A stretch of 64,000 nt of DNA, taken from assembly GCA_024235175.1 (NCBI GenBank), contig JACKMX010000009.1, positions 37,860 through 101,859 on the forward strand, read 5' to 3'. The translations under genes and the position numbers were made by a program. Below are positions 45,023-52,945 of the stretch, piece by piece; position 1 is the stretch's first letter; every line of letters starts with the position of its first letter. The stretch is from Chromatiaceae bacterium (GTDB lineage: Bacteria > Pseudomonadota > Gammaproteobacteria > Chromatiales > Chromatiaceae). The notes beneath the pieces are model-generated. The model saw nothing but the letters and a program-made list of their open reading frames with translations, made no database searches and was not told the DNA's origin.

Positions 45023-45485
45023 TTCCAGTGGAATCAGGTGTCAAATATTGAACTCGGTAAAAAACCCAACAGTCTGTGTTCTGGTTTTGGCTTGTTTACA
45101 AATCCGGCGCATACGCTCATAGGCCCTACACGAGACGAATCGAGCCAAGGCCCCATGAACGCGGAAGACCCGATTTATTCTCCGAATATCCCAAGCGACT
45201 CTCAAGTATTACCCGCCCCTGAATCGATAGGTCCGCTCGAAACGCCTTGCCAGTGATTCCAGTGGAATCAGGTGTCAAATATTGAACTCGGTAAAAACCC
45301 CAACAGCCGGTGTTCTGGTTTTGCCTTGTTCGTAAATCTGGCACATGCGCTCATAGGCCCTACACGAAACGAATCGAGCTAAGACCCCATGAACGCGGAA
45401 GACCCGATTTATTCTCTGAATCCCCAAAACGATTCTCAAGCATTGCCTGCCCCCGAGGCAGTGGGTCCGCTACGTGGCCAGATCT
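45018..45485 (+). repeat. Tandem duplication, 2 x 234 bp
   Basis: Positions 45018-45251 are repeated at 45252-45485 with about a tenth of the bases changed. Both begin with AGTGATTCCAGTGGAATC and contain the same ATG at offset 137. Each copy carries the palindrome GATTCCAGTGGAATC (45021-45035 and 45255-45269). Similarity fades after GGTCCGCT near the ends. Confidence 0.88.
45155..45256 (+). pseudogene. Truncated duplicate start of the PFL_4669-type gene
   Basis: This 33-codon ORF begins with the same eight residues (MNAEDPIY) as the full gene at 45389 and continues recognisably to GPL before ending in TGA at the repeat junction. It is the coding part of the first repeat copy. It may be translated as a short peptide but is best read as duplication debris. 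Confidence 0.7.
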
Positions 45486-46192
45486 GGTTGACGATTCAGA
45501 CGCGTCAGGCCCAGCAGCTCGTTCGGGGACGAAGTGGTACCCCCGATAAGCCGCCGATCATCGGATTGGTGGGATTCGCCGACCGTCTGCGGGTGATCTG
45601 GCAGGCGGCACGCAATGACGATCCTTACGCCGACTGGTGGCTGATCAAGGTCCATGAAGGCATCGAGGCGACCGGGATGCTGATCCAGCAGCGCCAGCAG
45701 GCATTAGCCTCGTTGTTGCAGAAGATGGAATCGATCGAGGTCACCACCGCTGCATCCCAGCATCCATTCCGCATGCCGCTTCAGTTTGCCAACCCATATG
45801 CATATCAGGGCGCAAAGCATTTGTCGGCCTACGACACCCTGGTGTGTATGGCATTGACCGCCCACCATATCGGCCTGCTGGACCGCGCAGCCTGCCAGGG
45901 GGAACTCAATGTTTGCGCCCGCAAAATCCGATCCCTCTTTGTCATTCCGCAGAGTTACCGGTTTCTGGGTGTCGATCGTCCGTTGATCCACCGGGGTACC
46001 GCGGAAAGCGAGCGTGCAGGACATCTCATGGGGGAGTTGCCGGCGGATGTGCTCAGCGGTGAACGCCAGGCGCCATTGGTCCCACGGAAGGTGCGCTTTC
46101 CAAATGGGTTTGCCGGCAACAGGTCTTTACATTCCAAACCGTCCGTCTCGAACCCACACCCACCCGACAGGGAAAACGAGACCAGTCCATGA
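45389..46192 (+). CDS. PFL_4669 family (TIGR03761) integrating conjugative element protein (267 aa)
   Basis: The core GQIWLTIQTRQAQQLVRGRS, then ADWWLIKVHEGIEATGMLI and NPYAYQGAKHLSAYDTLVCM, matches the PFL_4669 family of conserved ICE proteins found after the STY4528-type gene. It is soluble with no recognised catalytic motif. The promoter-proximal region and first 25 or so codons are duplicated upstream. The C-terminal 30 residues are polar and variable. It belongs to the element maintenance block. Confidence 0.88.
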   Translation: MNAEDPIYSLNPQNDSQALPAPEAVGPLRGQIWLTIQTRQAQQLVRGRSGTPDKPPIIGLVGFADRLRVIWQAARNDDPYADWWLIKVHEGIEATGMLIQQRQQALASLLQKMESIEVTTAASQHPFRMPLQFANPYAYQGAKHLSAYDTLVCMALTAHHIGLLDRAACQGELNVCARKIRSLFVIPQSYRFLGVDRPLIHRGTAESERAGHLMGELPADVLSGERQAPLVPRKVRFPNGFAGNRSLHSKPSVSNPHPPDRENETSP

Positions 46193-46269
46193 GTGTATTT
46201 GCACTGGTATGCATCTCCACCGGGACGATAATCCGATACAGATTCGAGTGCTGACGGGATGTTGAATCC

Positions 46270-46605
46270 ATGGCAAAGACAAAGCCCGGAATGCGCGTTG
46301 CCTTGCAACTCGATACCCGTATTGCACTGGAGGCGATCATCCTGAACCGGCTGCAGCGAATCCCTGCAAACAGGCGTCAGGAGTGGCTGCGCGGACTACT
46401 GGTGCAGGGATTTCGTCAGGAGTGCCAGGCACTGCGAGGGACGATGGATGAAACACAACAGCCCGCTGCGATGGCTTTTACGCCCCGACTGAAAGGCACG
46501 ATGACAAGTTCTTCAGACAACCCGATGGCCATACCGAATACGCCGTCGCCAGCTGCTGGCAGCACCGGCAAACCGTTTGCAGCTTTGGGCAGGGTGATCG
46601 GCTAG
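46270..46605 (+). CDS. Small protein upstream of the ParM-like gene, possible ParR-type adaptor (111 aa)
   Basis: The N-terminal 55 residues are basic and helical (DTRIALEAIILNRLQRIPAN, RRQEWLRGLLVQGF), compatible with a ribbon-helix-helix DNA-binding unit. The C-terminal half is disordered (Pro/Ser/Thr-rich). In actin-type partition systems a small DNA-binding adaptor gene lies beside the ParM gene; here the order is adaptor then ParM, 47 bases apart. The assignment is by context. Confidence 0.6.
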   Translation: MAKTKPGMRVALQLDTRIALEAIILNRLQRIPANRRQEWLRGLLVQGFRQECQALRGTMDETQQPAAMAFTPRLKGTMTSSSDNPMAIPNTPSPAAGSTGKPFAALGRVIG

Positions 46606-46652
46606 GGCAAGCCCGTGATCGATCACCGGCCAATATAAAGACAGGAGTTATC

Positions 46653-47669
46653 ATGACAGACGCTTCATCCATTACCCCGGTCGGACTCGATGATGGCTAC
46701 GCCTACACCAAAGTTGCACTACCGAATGGACGCCTGATCGTTATCCCCTCACGTGCCCGGGTGGGACGTTCGGGTGTGACTTGGATCCACCAGGGGCAGC
46801 AACGTATTTTTGAGTACGAGACCGAAGGGACGCGCTACTCGGTCGGTGCCGTGGATGGTGAACCCACCCATTTCGAGGGGTACCCCTTCTCCGGAATGAA
46901 TCGGGTTATCGTGCAACATGTGCTGCAGCAAGCGGGGCTGGGTGGGCAATCCCTGCATGCCGTTTCAGGCCTGCCGGTCAGTGCGTTTTATCTTCAGGAT
47001 GGTAACCAACGGCACAAGACCCTGGAGAAAAAACGAATGAGTCTCAAGCAATCGGTGCAGCCGATAGACGGACGATTGCCGGCGGGCATCGCCTTTCATG
47101 AGGTGATCCCGGAAGCGCTGGCCGCCTGGTACGACGATGTGATCGTCGAGCAGAAGGGTGGGGCGGCACTCGATGAGGACCGACTCGCCGTTCCCACGGC
47201 TATCGTGGACATCGGTGGCCGCACCACCGATTTCGTGGTGGTGAAGGACCAGGGTGTCATCCACGGTTCATCCGGCTCCCTGCAGTGCGGGATGCTGGAT
47301 GTGAAACAGCAGGTGGCCAATGGGATCCAGGAACGTTTCGACCTGGAGACCCTGGGGGAACAGTTGGTGACACGGGCGGTGGAGAAACAGATCGTGCGGC
47401 TGCATGGTAAAGACTACGACATCGCACCCCTGGTCAAGTCAGCCAAACAGCAGGTCGTAGAACGCATTCATGCGGAAACCCGCCGGCAGTTGGGTCTCGG
47501 CGTCGAGCTCGATCGCATCCTGTTCGTCGGTGGGGGAACTGTGGCTCTAGCCGAGGATATCGCCAACTGGTTTCCGAACCAGGTCATCGCCGAGCATCCC
47601 GCGTTTGCCAACGCCCGCGGCATGCTGAAATACCTGCGCTATGTCTGCGAAGCCTCTGATGCGGCTTGA
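46653..47669 (+). CDS. ParM/StbA-like actin-type segregation ATPase (338 aa)
   Basis: The three actin-fold nucleotide motifs are present: phosphate-1 VGLDDGYAYTKVAL, phosphate-2 AIVDIGGRTTDFVVV and the adenosine motif ILFVGGGTVAL. The length fits plasmid ParM/StbA proteins. These polymerise to push apart sister DNA copies. Presence in an integrated element suggests that its excised form is actively segregated. CAGGAG precedes the ATG by nine bases. The preceding 111-aa gene is the likely adaptor. Confidence 0.88.
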   Translation: MTDASSITPVGLDDGYAYTKVALPNGRLIVIPSRARVGRSGVTWIHQGQQRIFEYETEGTRYSVGAVDGEPTHFEGYPFSGMNRVIVQHVLQQAGLGGQSLHAVSGLPVSAFYLQDGNQRHKTLEKKRMSLKQSVQPIDGRLPAGIAFHEVIPEALAAWYDDVIVEQKGGAALDEDRLAVPTAIVDIGGRTTDFVVVKDQGVIHGSSGSLQCGMLDVKQQVANGIQERFDLETLGEQLVTRAVEKQIVRLHGKDYDIAPLVKSAKQQVVERIHAETRRQLGLGVELDRILFVGGGTVALAEDIANWFPNQVIAEHPAFANARGMLKYLRYVCEASDAA

Positions 47670-47879
47670 ACGGCAGCAGATGAATATATACGTGGTCACT
47701 GCGGACTCAGTGGCAAACAGGCACCTTCGGACCGGGTAACAGGTGCAGCGATGTAAGTCGCCGGTCCATCTTCAACGAAACGGAAATTAACCTCCGTTTT
47801 CACCACTCTGCCGGGTAAGACTTCCCGCCAGGGAGTTGTGCTTATTCCGGACCAAACCAACCCCCAAGGAGAAAGCACC

Positions 47880-48284
47880 ATGTCCAACAACGAAAGTCCC
47901 AAATATTTCGATCTTCACACCAGCGGTATCGGCTATCTCAACCGAGTCCGTGAGGTTACGCCTAAGGAGGGTACCCCCTTCCTCAGCGTCACCATCGCTG
48001 CGCTTCGCGGCAGTGTCGACAACGCCCAGTACACGCATTTCGAGTGTCGCGTGTCCGGCATCCAGGCGCAGAAAGTCATACGCCAGGTCCAGCCGGCACT
48101 CGAGGGCAAGTTGAAGGTGCTCATCGGGTTCACACTCAGTGACCTGTATGCGGATACCTTCATCTTTAAGAGCGGTGACAAGACCGGAGAGACCGGTGTC
48201 AGCCTCAAGGCCCGACTGTTGCGTGTGTCATGGGCCAAGGTCGACGGTCAGCCGTTCTATAAAGAGCAGGAACACGCTGCGTAA
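47880..48284 (+). CDS. DUF3577 / STY4534-type ICE replication protein (134 aa)
   Basis: The start ATG 47880 follows CAAGGAGAA; the longer frame from 47838 lacks a ribosome site. The sequence YFDLHTSGIGYLNRVREVTP, then FLSVTIAALRG and YTHFECRVSG, is typical of DUF3577, a family of ICE proteins with an OB-like core placed near ssb and topoisomerase genes. A role in binding single-stranded DNA is plausible from fold only. Confidence 0.88.
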   Translation: MSNNESPKYFDLHTSGIGYLNRVREVTPKEGTPFLSVTIAALRGSVDNAQYTHFECRVSGIQAQKVIRQVQPALEGKLKVLIGFTLSDLYADTFIFKSGDKTGETGVSLKARLLRVSWAKVDGQPFYKEQEHAA

Positions 48285-48383
48285 CTTCACACCCGCCGGA
48301 TAACCCATTATCCGGCCCACTTCCACCCCTGGGGGATCACTCCCCCCGGGACTGATCTTCCCTTCATTTTGAGGAGATCAGTC

Positions 48384-48899
48384 ATGACAACCACGGCATC
48401 AACCGTAGCGAAGAAAACGAAAGACCGTTTCGATGGTTTTTTATTAACTGAACTTAACGACGCGGAGAAGCAATCACTCAAGGCATTGGCGCTGACCCTG
48501 TTAGCGGAGCAGCACCAGCCGGGAAAAACGCTGACCAGTCCGGAGGAGACGCGCAATTATCTGCGTCTGCGACTGGCTGAATACAAGAACGAGGTGTTCG
48601 GATGTGTGTACCTCGACAACCGCCATCGGATCATCGACGTCGCCGAGTTGTTTCACGGCACCATCGATGGTGCTTCGGTTCATCCACGGGTTGTGGTGCA
48701 GCAGTCGCTTCAATTGAATGCTGCCGCGATAATTTTTTACCACAACCACCCGTCGGGAGTCGCCGAACCCAGCCATGCGGACGAGGCTATAACCCGCAGG
48801 TTAAAAGAAGCCCTGGCGCTGGTTGATGTACGGGTGCTTGATCATTTCGTGGTTACCGCCGGTGAAAGTGTTTCGTTTGCGGCCCGCGGAATTTTATGA
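48384..48899 (+). CDS. RadC-like JAMM domain protein (171 aa)
   Basis: A GAGGAG site precedes ATG 48384. Residues 60-170 form the RadC/MPN domain with the complete JAMM metal motif HNHPSGVAEPSHAD (HxH, S and D) and the upstream glutamate region EVFGCVYLDNRHRIIDV. The helix-hairpin-helix part of chromosomal RadC is absent. Short versions of this kind are common in plasmids, phages and ICEs. Activity is unproven; a metalloprotease or nuclease-associated role has been proposed for the family. Confidence 0.9.
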   Translation: MTTTASTVAKKTKDRFDGFLLTELNDAEKQSLKALALTLLAEQHQPGKTLTSPEETRNYLRLRLAEYKNEVFGCVYLDNRHRIIDVAELFHGTIDGASVHPRVVVQQSLQLNAAAIIFYHNHPSGVAEPSHADEAITRRLKEALALVDVRVLDHFVVTAGESVSFAARGIL

Positions 48900-48993
48900 T
48901 GGTTCGATAATTTTTACAGACTCTGCCGGGAAAGCACACACTTTCCCGACAGGGAAGGAGGTGCGACCTGGCGCTAATCCAACAAGGAGATAG

Positions 48994-49425
48994 ATGATGT
49001 CAAGCACTTCCAATGAACAGTCTGCCGAATCCTATTTTGGTGAGGTAATTTCCACCTATACCCGTGCCCAGGCTATCGAAGATGGCGTTCTGGTCGATGC
49101 GGGTCCCATGGCAAAGGAAGTTGGATTCACGTTGCCGGTCGCTCTGACAGCTGCTGTTTGGGCCGATTGTGTAGTTTGGACCGACGACGACAGTCGAAAA
49201 ATGCCTTTTCAGGATCAGTCCGGGAGACTTTACGACGTGCTGTTCATGGCATCCTTTGCCATTCGAACCAGTGCGGATTCCGGTGACCGGCTGCTGTATG
49301 AACTCTACCGGGTTCCACGTGATGGATACTCGACAGAGGCCAAGCCGGTGACACTGAAACTAATCATCGGACCGGGTGACCAAGGCGAACCTGTCCTAAC
49401 TATTCTGTTGCCTGAGGAGAGTTGA
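48994..49425 (+). CDS. DUF6573 family protein (143 aa)
   Basis: The opening YFGEVISTYTRAQAIEDGVL, then VDAGPMAKEVGFTLPVALTA, is characteristic of DUF6573, a small family in phages, plasmids and ICEs. CAAGGAGATAG precedes the ATG. The protein is acidic and soluble with unknown function. It is the last gene of the recognisable ICE core before the accessory cargo begins, and a hairpin follows it. Confidence 0.85.
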   Translation: MMSSTSNEQSAESYFGEVISTYTRAQAIEDGVLVDAGPMAKEVGFTLPVALTAAVWADCVVWTDDDSRKMPFQDQSGRLYDVLFMASFAIRTSADSGDRLLYELYRVPRDGYSTEAKPVTLKLIIGPGDQGEPVLTILLPEES

Positions 49426-49430
49426 ACATA

Positions 49431-49446
49431 GCCGGAATCCTCCGGC
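49431..49446 (+). terminator. Possible terminator after the ICE core genes
   Basis: GCCGGA and TCCGGC form a 6-bp stem with a 4-base loop, just after the DUF6573 stop, followed by ATCTTGCCCC. The T-run is weak. Confidence 0.35.
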
Positions 49447-49945
49447 ATCTTGCCCCTGGCCACTTGGGACAAAGTGGCACCTCTTTACTCGCTTGGTTTC
49501 ATCCAGGTGAACACTCCAGGTCTCCCTTTCTACCAATCTATTGTGTGTAGCAATTGTGTAAAGGTTGTTCTTGTTCGGAAGTTTTTTCTTTGTAGGAGAC
49601 GGGAAGTCGAGTCCCAGATGACTTGACAGCTGCAGCCAAGGAATAGCGAAGTCAATGACTGCAAACGCCTAACTGCGGCCGGTCAGGTTCGCCAAGAATT
49701 GCTTTGGCGACAAGACGGCACTTCGGCAAATGCCGCCGTTGGTTCTGCGCAACGCCGACGGCCGGTATGGATTGTTAACCGGTCGTTGGACCGGTAATCA
49801 TGTCGAATGGCTGCTTTGATCTTTTCGTTACGGCCGGATCCGACACTTAGCTGCCGATGAGCTGATAGCCAAATTGCCTATTCCGTCTGGGACAAGATAG
49901 ACTACTCCTCAGAAAAAACTCATTGGGCCACGGAGTTTAGAGAAG
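49447..49945. other. 500-bp non-coding region before the STAND gene
   Basis: No gene is seen. Short inverted segments occur (GCCAAGAATTGCTTTGGC near 49690; ACCGGTCGTTGGACCGGT near 49780). The promoter of the giant ATPase gene is expected here. This is also the border between conserved ICE core and cargo. Confidence 0.4.
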
Positions 49946-52945
49946 TTGACCGGAACAGCATCCAGTCCAGCAGCGAGTGGCCCGGCCGGCTCACATTTTG
50001 AAGGGCAGGTCGGCGCTTATTACCTGCTGTCTATGCTGGCGGGCGCGGAACCGCGCGGACTGCCCGGCACGAATATTGAGCGTGTCGAATTCCAGCGAGC
50101 CGCCGAGGGACATCCACTCGATGACGTGATTGTCTATGCCTATGACGGACGGTCTGCAGCCGTCCTCGAAATACAAGTAAAACGGGCTATCACATTTACA
50201 CCGGGAGATACTGTCTTCAAGGCAGTCGCCGACCAGATCGCCGAAGCCTCTCGAAAACCGGAATTCGATGCCTCCCGGTACGAACTCGCGATTGCCACGT
50301 CCCGGTCCTCGCAGAAGATCGACGGTCCGTATCAGGATGTTCTGACTTGGGCGCGTCAAATCGGCGATGCAGCGACGTTCGCGGCTCGCATCGAACGAAA
50401 AGGTTCGGCGAATGACGACATGCGGCGCTTTGTGAACACATTCAGGACGCATTTGGGGAATGCCGGCGTCTCGACCGATGACGAGAATGTCTGGCGGCTT
50501 CTGCGTCGCCTTCACATCCTCGTCTTTGATTTCACGGCCCCCGGTTCGGCTTCCAGGGAACTGGCGCTTGAGCGTACCGTCTCCGTGTTGCATAGCGACG
50601 ACGCATCACGCGGAGCCGAACTGTGGTCTGTTCTGATTGAGACAGCGATCGAGACCGCTGCCAGCGGTGGTGATCGTAACCGCGAGACCCTTGCAGGCGA
50701 ACTCGTTCAAAGATCCTTCATATTATCTGGAGAACGCCGCTTCAGCTCAGCGCGTGCCGCCATTGCGGAAGCATCGCGGCACGCTCTTGACGATATACAC
50801 GACCGCGTCGGCGATGCGATGCTCACGCGGCATGCTCAGGTCGCCGAGGTTCGGGAAGCTCTCGATCACGGGCGCTACGTCGAGATACGCGGTGACGCCG
50901 GTGTTGGAAAGTCCGGTGTACTGAAGCATTTCGCACGGCAAATCCAAGACGAAACGCAGGTACTTGTATTGAGTCCGACTCGAACGCTTCCTGGTGGCTG
51001 GCTAGCCATGCGCGGAACTCTCGGCTTCGACGGGTCCGCTCGGGAGCTGCTGTCGGATATGGCGGGCGACGGCGCAGCAATAGTCTTTATCGATAACCTG
51101 GACTTCTTTTCCGAAGATAAACGAACGACAGTACGGGATCTTGTTCGCGAAGCCTCGGAGATACCTGGCGTATCCGTGATTGCAACGGTGCGGCGCGATT
51201 TCGGCAAAGATGAACAGAACTGGCTGCCGAAGGAAGCGCTTTCTCGCCTGGGAAATGCGACTCCAGTCGTAATCCAAGAGCTGGGAGATGCAGAGGTAGA
51301 CGAATTGCGCTCGCTGGCTCCCGGTCTAATCCCGTTGCTCGCCGAATCTCACCCGGCACGCGATGTGACACGGAACCTCTTTCGGCTGGATCGCCTTGCA
51401 AGCCTCGGCGGCGACGAACCTGTGCCGCGAACTGAATTCGAGATGGCACGGCAATGGTGGCTGTCCGCCGACGGTCATCAAGATGCCAAGCACCGCGAGC
51501 GCCGCCGGCTGCTAAAGAAGCTTGCCGAACAGGCTATCTCTCAAGTGGAGCCATTCGACGTGAGCGACGAGCCCGCGCCGGTCGTCGATGCGCTGGTTGC
51601 CAGCGAGACGCTGCGTGACCTTGACGGCGACAAGGTCACGTTCCGTCACGATGTACTGCGTGAATGGGCGATTGCGAACCTGCTGTACGATGATCTGTCG
51701 TTGATCTATACGCTACCCCTGCAACATCCTGCGCCGCCAGCGCTCGCGCGGGGCACCGAACTCGCGGCACGCGCAACCCTTGAGCTTGCCGCTGACAGCG
51801 CGGGCTGGCAATCGTTGCTCGAATCGCTCAACCGAGACGGTATTCACGGCTCGTGGCGCCGCGCCGCGTTGCTCGCGCTCGTGCGTTCCGAGCGTGCTGG
51901 CAACCTGCTGCAATCCGCCTCGGCATATCTCTTTTCGGATAACGCGCGCGTTCTTCGTGAACTTCTCCGGACAGTCATTGCTGTTGAGGTACAACCGGCC
52001 AACCCTCTGTTGACTGCCCTGGGCCTTGATCCCGATACGATACCGGCAGGTCTCAGTTTTCCGACCAGTCCTTCCTGGCTTCGCCTGATCGGCTGGCTGC
52101 TTACGCTTGGTGACGCACTTCCCAACGCAGCGATTCCCGATATCGTAGATCTATACACGACATGGTCGGGCGGGATGTTCGGCCAGGACCCCCTCACACC
52201 CTCGGTCCTTCATTCTCTCTATCGCTGGCTGACGGAGATCGAATCTGCCCGCGAGGGCAGGACATTCACAGACTTTCGCACACCGTTCGACGGCGAGATC
52301 GAGCATGAGCAGCTTCGCACGCTGGAGTCCGAACTTCGAGCCTATTTTCTCGTGTTCAGCAACCGCGTCCCGGAACTCGCCGCGCAATATCTTCGAGAAC
52401 TGGGGCAACGCTGCCATAGCGAGGAAGCAAAATTTGGTGTTGTTCAGTCCAGTGGCACGCTTGCGCAAGCGGCGCCGCATGAACTCGCGGAACTGACGCT
52501 TGCAGCACTCATCCCGGAACCTGATCCTGACGACGGGTATTACCGTGAGGAATACCGAAAGCCTTTTGACTGGCACGACAGCGACCTCCTTCCAGCGTCC
52601 CCGGCGCAAGGACCATTCTTCGCGCTGCTGACGCACGCTCCGGCAGAAGGGAAGAGAGTTGTCGACCGGCTCGTAGAGCACGCCGTCTTCTTTTATACCG
52701 ATGGACGTGATCCTGGTGACAACACGATTGATGTAGAACTGAGCGGTGGCGTGCGCAGCTTTCCCTGGATGCGCACCTATACATGGTCGCGGGAGGGCGC
52801 GGGTAAACTGCCTGACTTCTGCGCTCATGGCGCTCGAAGCATGGGCGCATCACAGGATCGAAGCCGAGGAGGACTTCGAGGCTGTGCTTGCCGACATACT
52901 CGGCCCACCGGGCTCTCCGGCCGCCTACTTGCTCGTTGCTGTTGA
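49946..52945 (+). CDS. STAND-type ATPase with N-terminal nuclease-like domain, 5' part of a frameshifted gene
   Basis: The frame opens at TTG 49946 (no better start visible). Residues 15-130 resemble a PD-(D/E)xK nuclease fold: LDDVIVYAYDG (about 57-67), then AVLEIQVKR with the E-x-Q-x-K variant near 74. A NACHT/STAND-like ATPase follows: Walker A GDAGVGKSG near 315, Walker B IVFIDNLDFF near 378, IATVRRDF as sensor. The rest is helical repeat-like. The nuclease-STAND-sensor layout is that of Avs-like and related anti-phage proteins that detect a phage component and then degrade DNA. After about residue 955 the frame turns to nonsense, and the protein continues in the frame of the next entry. 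Confidence 0.8.
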   Translation: MTGTASSPAASGPAGSHFEGQVGAYYLLSMLAGAEPRGLPGTNIERVEFQRAAEGHPLDDVIVYAYDGRSAAVLEIQVKRAITFTPGDTVFKAVADQIAEASRKPEFDASRYELAIATSRSSQKIDGPYQDVLTWARQIGDAATFAARIERKGSANDDMRRFVNTFRTHLGNAGVSTDDENVWRLLRRLHILVFDFTAPGSASRELALERTVSVLHSDDASRGAELWSVLIETAIETAASGGDRNRETLAGELVQRSFILSGERRFSSARAAIAEASRHALDDIHDRVGDAMLTRHAQVAEVREALDHGRYVEIRGDAGVGKSGVLKHFARQIQDETQVLVLSPTRTLPGGWLAMRGTLGFDGSARELLSDMAGDGAAIVFIDNLDFFSEDKRTTVRDLVREASEIPGVSVIATVRRDFGKDEQNWLPKEALSRLGNATPVVIQELGDAEVDELRSLAPGLIPLLAESHPARDVTRNLFRLDRLASLGGDEPVPRTEFEMARQWWLSADGHQDAKHRERRRLLKKLAEQAISQVEPFDVSDEPAPVVDALVASETLRDLDGDKVTFRHDVLREWAIANLLYDDLSLIYTLPLQHPAPPALARGTELAARATLELAADSAGWQSLLESLNRDGIHGSWRRAALLALVRSERAGNLLQSASAYLFSDNARVLRELLRTVIAVEVQPANPLLTALGLDPDTIPAGLSFPTSPSWLRLIGWLLTLGDALPNAAIPDIVDLYTTWSGGMFGQDPLTPSVLHSLYRWLTEIESAREGRTFTDFRTPFDGEIEHEQLRTLESELRAYFLVFSNRVPELAAQYLRELGQRCHSEEAKFGVVQSSGTLAQAAPHELAELTLAALIPEPDPDDGYYREEYRKPFDWHDSDLLPASPAQGPFFALLTHAPAEGKRVVDRLVEHAVFFYTDGRDPGDNTIDVELSGGVRSFPWMRTYTWSREGAGKLPDFCAHGARSMGASQDRSRGGLRGCACRHTRPTGLSGRLLARCC

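Noticed and set aside
45018..45485. CRISPR-like repeat
   Set aside because: Two long direct copies with gene content and no short regularly spaced repeats; it is a tandem duplication. No CRISPR array was seen anywhere in the window.
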